Below, one piece after another: positions 62,172 through 64,000 of a stretch of 64,000 nt of DNA. The translations under genes were made by a program, and so were the position numbers. The notes under the pieces are model-generated. The model did no database searches and was not told the origin of the DNA. It was given only the letters and a program-made list of their open reading frames with translations. The stretch's first letter is position 1, and the number at the start of each line of letters is the position of its first letter. This DNA comes from CAZXWN01 sp964644695 [NCBI: uncultured bacterium] (lineage in GTDB: Bacteria > UBP4 > UBA4092): the NCBI GenBank assembly GCA_964644695.1, contig CAZXWN010000009.1, positions 35,412 to 99,411 of the forward strand. The letters are read 5' to 3'.

Positions 62172-64000
62172 TTACTTTTCCATCTCAATTATCATATAGG
62201 GTAATTTCCTAACTTCCGACTGTACCGTTAATCCGGATTGCTGTGCCGCATAGTCCAGCATAACTTTGGGGTCTTTCTCAGCTCGAAAATCAAGGGATTC
62301 AAACAGTAATGAATCCGCTGGAGTCCCTGTGGCATCATTCACAATAATCACAGGACTGTTATAACTGATGGCATTCAACAGGTCATTGAAAGAACCTCCT
62401 GCAAAAGACCGTTTCTTATCTGTTTTTGTCAGGTAGATTATCTGGCTGTCTTTGGTAAAACTCTTGCTGTCAGTAATTGACTCATCTGGAGTATATTTGT
62501 ACTGACCCTTAAGGACCAGGCATGTTTGTTCTTTCTCAACAAGACGGACCGATATCTTTTCCTTGAGTTGTTGGCGAAGTATTTTCTCCAGAGGTTTTTG
62601 TAAATCAGCCAGCGTTGTGTTCTTTCTGATGACCAAGTCCCCAGTAAGAGTTAGCTTGTTTGAAATAGAGTCAATAGAAAACTGTTTCCTATTAATATTG
62701 AGTGCATGAAAGATGTAGTAAAGGCTTATGTTTCGACTTCCAAAGATTCTGGGATGTACATAAGCAGGGTCATAAATCCAGACTCCGCATTGTGTATAAT
62801 TCTGGGGATTAGGGTATTTATGGGTCGCCGCGTATGCGATTTTCTCCTGGTAATGTTTTTTGTTTGGCAGAAATTTGATAACTTCTCCCTCTTTCAGAGA
62901 AAAAGACTTTTTAAATTTCTCATAATAAGAGGAAGCCTCTTTGGGATTCTTGAAATAAAAGGGAGTAACATCTGACTGACTGTTAAAAGGTTCACCAGAA
63001 AGGAGATTGACGATACAGGATTCGATCATGTTTCGTGCTTGATCCGTCACAAGAATACCCTTCTGGTCAATCAGGAATAATGTAGGTACAGCTCTGACCC
63101 CATAGTGACTACTGATGTCATTCTCCCAACCCTTCCCATCAAAATACTGCGGCCAGGGGATGTTCTTTTCTTTCACAAAGGAGGTCAGTTCATCCTTGTT
63201 GTCATCCAGGCTGATACTGATAATCTCTAATCCCTTTGAATGGTATCTTTTATAGATATCCAGCATTTGGGGGATTTCACCCACACAAGGACCACACCAG
63301 GTGGCCCAGAAATCTATGAGAATTACTTTGCCTTTGAGTTTGGCCGTATCCACTTTCTTCCCATTAATATCCGTGAATTGGATTCGTATAGGTTTCCCCA
63401 TGATGGCGGCTCGAGTTAAATAGCCTGTGGATTGTTTCTGAATGAACGAGTCTTTTGAACCGGTACATTCAGTATAGAGACTTGCGGCAAGTTTTGGGTT
63501 TCCATGTTCCATCATACTGGCATATTCCTGCAGCAAAATTTCCTTCTTTGAATAATCAGGGTACATGGATATAAACAGGCGGGCTGTGGATTCGATGGAA
63601 ATCAACAAATCAGTATTATTAGACTGATAGTATTGTGTTATCAGTCTATCCTGATAGGCGGACCAGAGTTGCATCGCATCCGCAGGATATACGGTATTGT
63701 CCTTCATCAATTCTTTACAAATTGCTTCCGTGATTGAATCTATTGCCTGACTTCTTTCCATGTAGTTGATGGTTACACATTTTGCCAGAATGTTTTTGAG
63801 CCGTTTTTGAAGGGGATGGTTTGGGTAGTCTTTTCGGAATTGAAGTGCAAGTGAAAACAGTTTGGCCGCCTTTTCCTTCCCCTCAGGTTGGTAGGCCTGA
63901 TAAATCTCAAACGATTTGTTAAGCGTGCTGATTTCTGCCCAGAGTGATTCTGGTGTTGTTGAACTGGGGGTCTCTGCCCAGGCAGTCCCCCATCCCAATA
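62172..64000 (-). CDS. Exported TlpA-like thioredoxin-fold protein with long helical N-terminal region (5' partial)
   Basis: The frame is open to the right edge, and the first visible residues (GWGTAWAETPSS) look like the end of a signal peptide, so the start lies outside. Visible residues ~20-195 are helical repeats. Residues ~200-335 form a TlpA/ResA thioredoxin fold with LIDFWATWCGPCVGEIP (CxxC at ~235-238) and the cis-Pro segment AVPTLFLID. The last ~270 residues contain alpha/beta units, including FNDLLNAISYNSPVIIVNDATGT, vaguely like DUF3738 or STN domains. Likely a periplasmic disulfide reductase with an accessory domain. Its terminator overlaps the helicase gene. Confidence 0.75.
   Translation of the reverse strand, partial: LGWGTAWAETPSSTTPESLWAEISTLNKSFEIYQAYQPEGKEKAAKLFSLALQFRKDYPNHPLQKRLKNILAKCVTINYMERSQAIDSITEAICKELMKDNTVYPADAMQLWSAYQDRLITQYYQSNNTDLLISIESTARLFISMYPDYSKKEILLQEYASMMEHGNPKLAASLYTECTGSKDSFIQKQSTGYLTRAAIMGKPIRIQFTDINGKKVDTAKLKGKVILIDFWATWCGPCVGEIPQMLDIYKRYHSKGLEIISISLDDNKDELTSFVKEKNIPWPQYFDGKGWENDISSHYGVRAVPTLFLIDQKGILVTDQARNMIESCIVNLLSGEPFNSQSDVTPFYFKNPKEASSYYEKFKKSFSLKEGEVIKFLPNKKHYQEKIAYAATHKYPNPQNYTQCGVWIYDPAYVHPRIFGSRNISLYYIFHALNINRKQFSIDSISNKLTLTGDLVIRKNTTLADLQKPLEKILRQQLKEKISVRLVEKEQTCLVLKGQYKYTPDESITDSKSFTKDSQIIYLTKTDKKRSFAGGSFNDLLNAISYNSPVIIVNDATGTPADSLLFESLDFRAEKDPKVMLDYAAQQSGLTVQSEVRKLPYMIIEMEK

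Noticed and set aside
63994-63998. A TTG at the right edge as the true start of the TlpA-like gene
   Set aside because: The residues just after it look like the end of a signal peptide, so the real start is outside the window.

Overview
The window comes from a diderm (LPS-bearing) bacterium of moderate GC. Evidence: BamA, a Skp-like chaperone, LpxD, an LpxC-FabZ fusion, a type IV pilus/type II-style secretin operon and many exported proteins. The LpxC-FabZ fusion and the large DUF4434, GHL10 and PKD/SBBP secreted proteins point to the FCB/PVC neighbourhood or a related candidate phylum. I cannot place it more precisely. It reads as ordinary chromosome: no phage, IS, tRNA, rRNA or CRISPR array was seen. 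Genes are short transcription units bounded by clear intrinsic terminators and several sigma70-like promoters.

Layout. 1-6.6 kb: 3' end of a DUF4434/discoidin exported protein, an ADP-ribosylglycohydrolase and two polytopic envelope proteins (PIG-V-like, DUF6311-like). 6.9-10 kb: a four-PAS, GAF, HD-GYP c-di-GMP phosphodiesterase. 10-24 kb: single genes (LURP-one-like, orphan STN-like secreted protein, agmatinase family, DksA-type regulator, exported hydrolase-lectin, glutathione peroxidase, pseudopilin-like protein, metallophosphoesterase, TPR-like exported protein, aldose-epimerase-like protein, receiver-AraC regulator, Cas4-like/DnaQ-like DUF2779 protein). 24-28 kb: a 1,221-residue PKD-repeat exported protein. 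28-35 kb: 6-phosphogluconolactonase, then a GntR(YtrA)-ABC operon with three tandem permeases. 35.7-42.5 kb: bamA-skp-lpxD-lpxC/fabZ, then leuB. 43-46 kb: an SBBP beta-propeller exported protein with the same C-terminal module as the PKD protein. 46.4-47 kb: RNase P RNA with its own promoter. 47-50 kb: Gdx-type SMR exporter, GHL10 glycoside-hydrolase-like protein, AlkZ-related protein. 50.3-55.4 kb: pilMN(fused)-pilO-pilP-like-secretin operon. 55.9-58.1 kb: membrane pyrophosphatase. 58.2-64 kb: a pseudopilin-like lipoprotein, a PAS-GGDEF protein with a degenerate active site, a nuclease-helicase and a TlpA-like thioredoxin protein running off the right edge.

The clearest undescribed signals are: a dispersed, roughly 40-55 bp hairpin repeat in four intergenic regions; a C-terminal module of about 530 residues shared by two giant exported proteins with unrelated N-terminal repeats; a VPVE..F ending shared by two exported enzymes; near-identical ends in two tandem ABC permeases; and a promoter-terminator pair that may attenuate hppA. 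No single complete new defence or biosynthetic system is evident.
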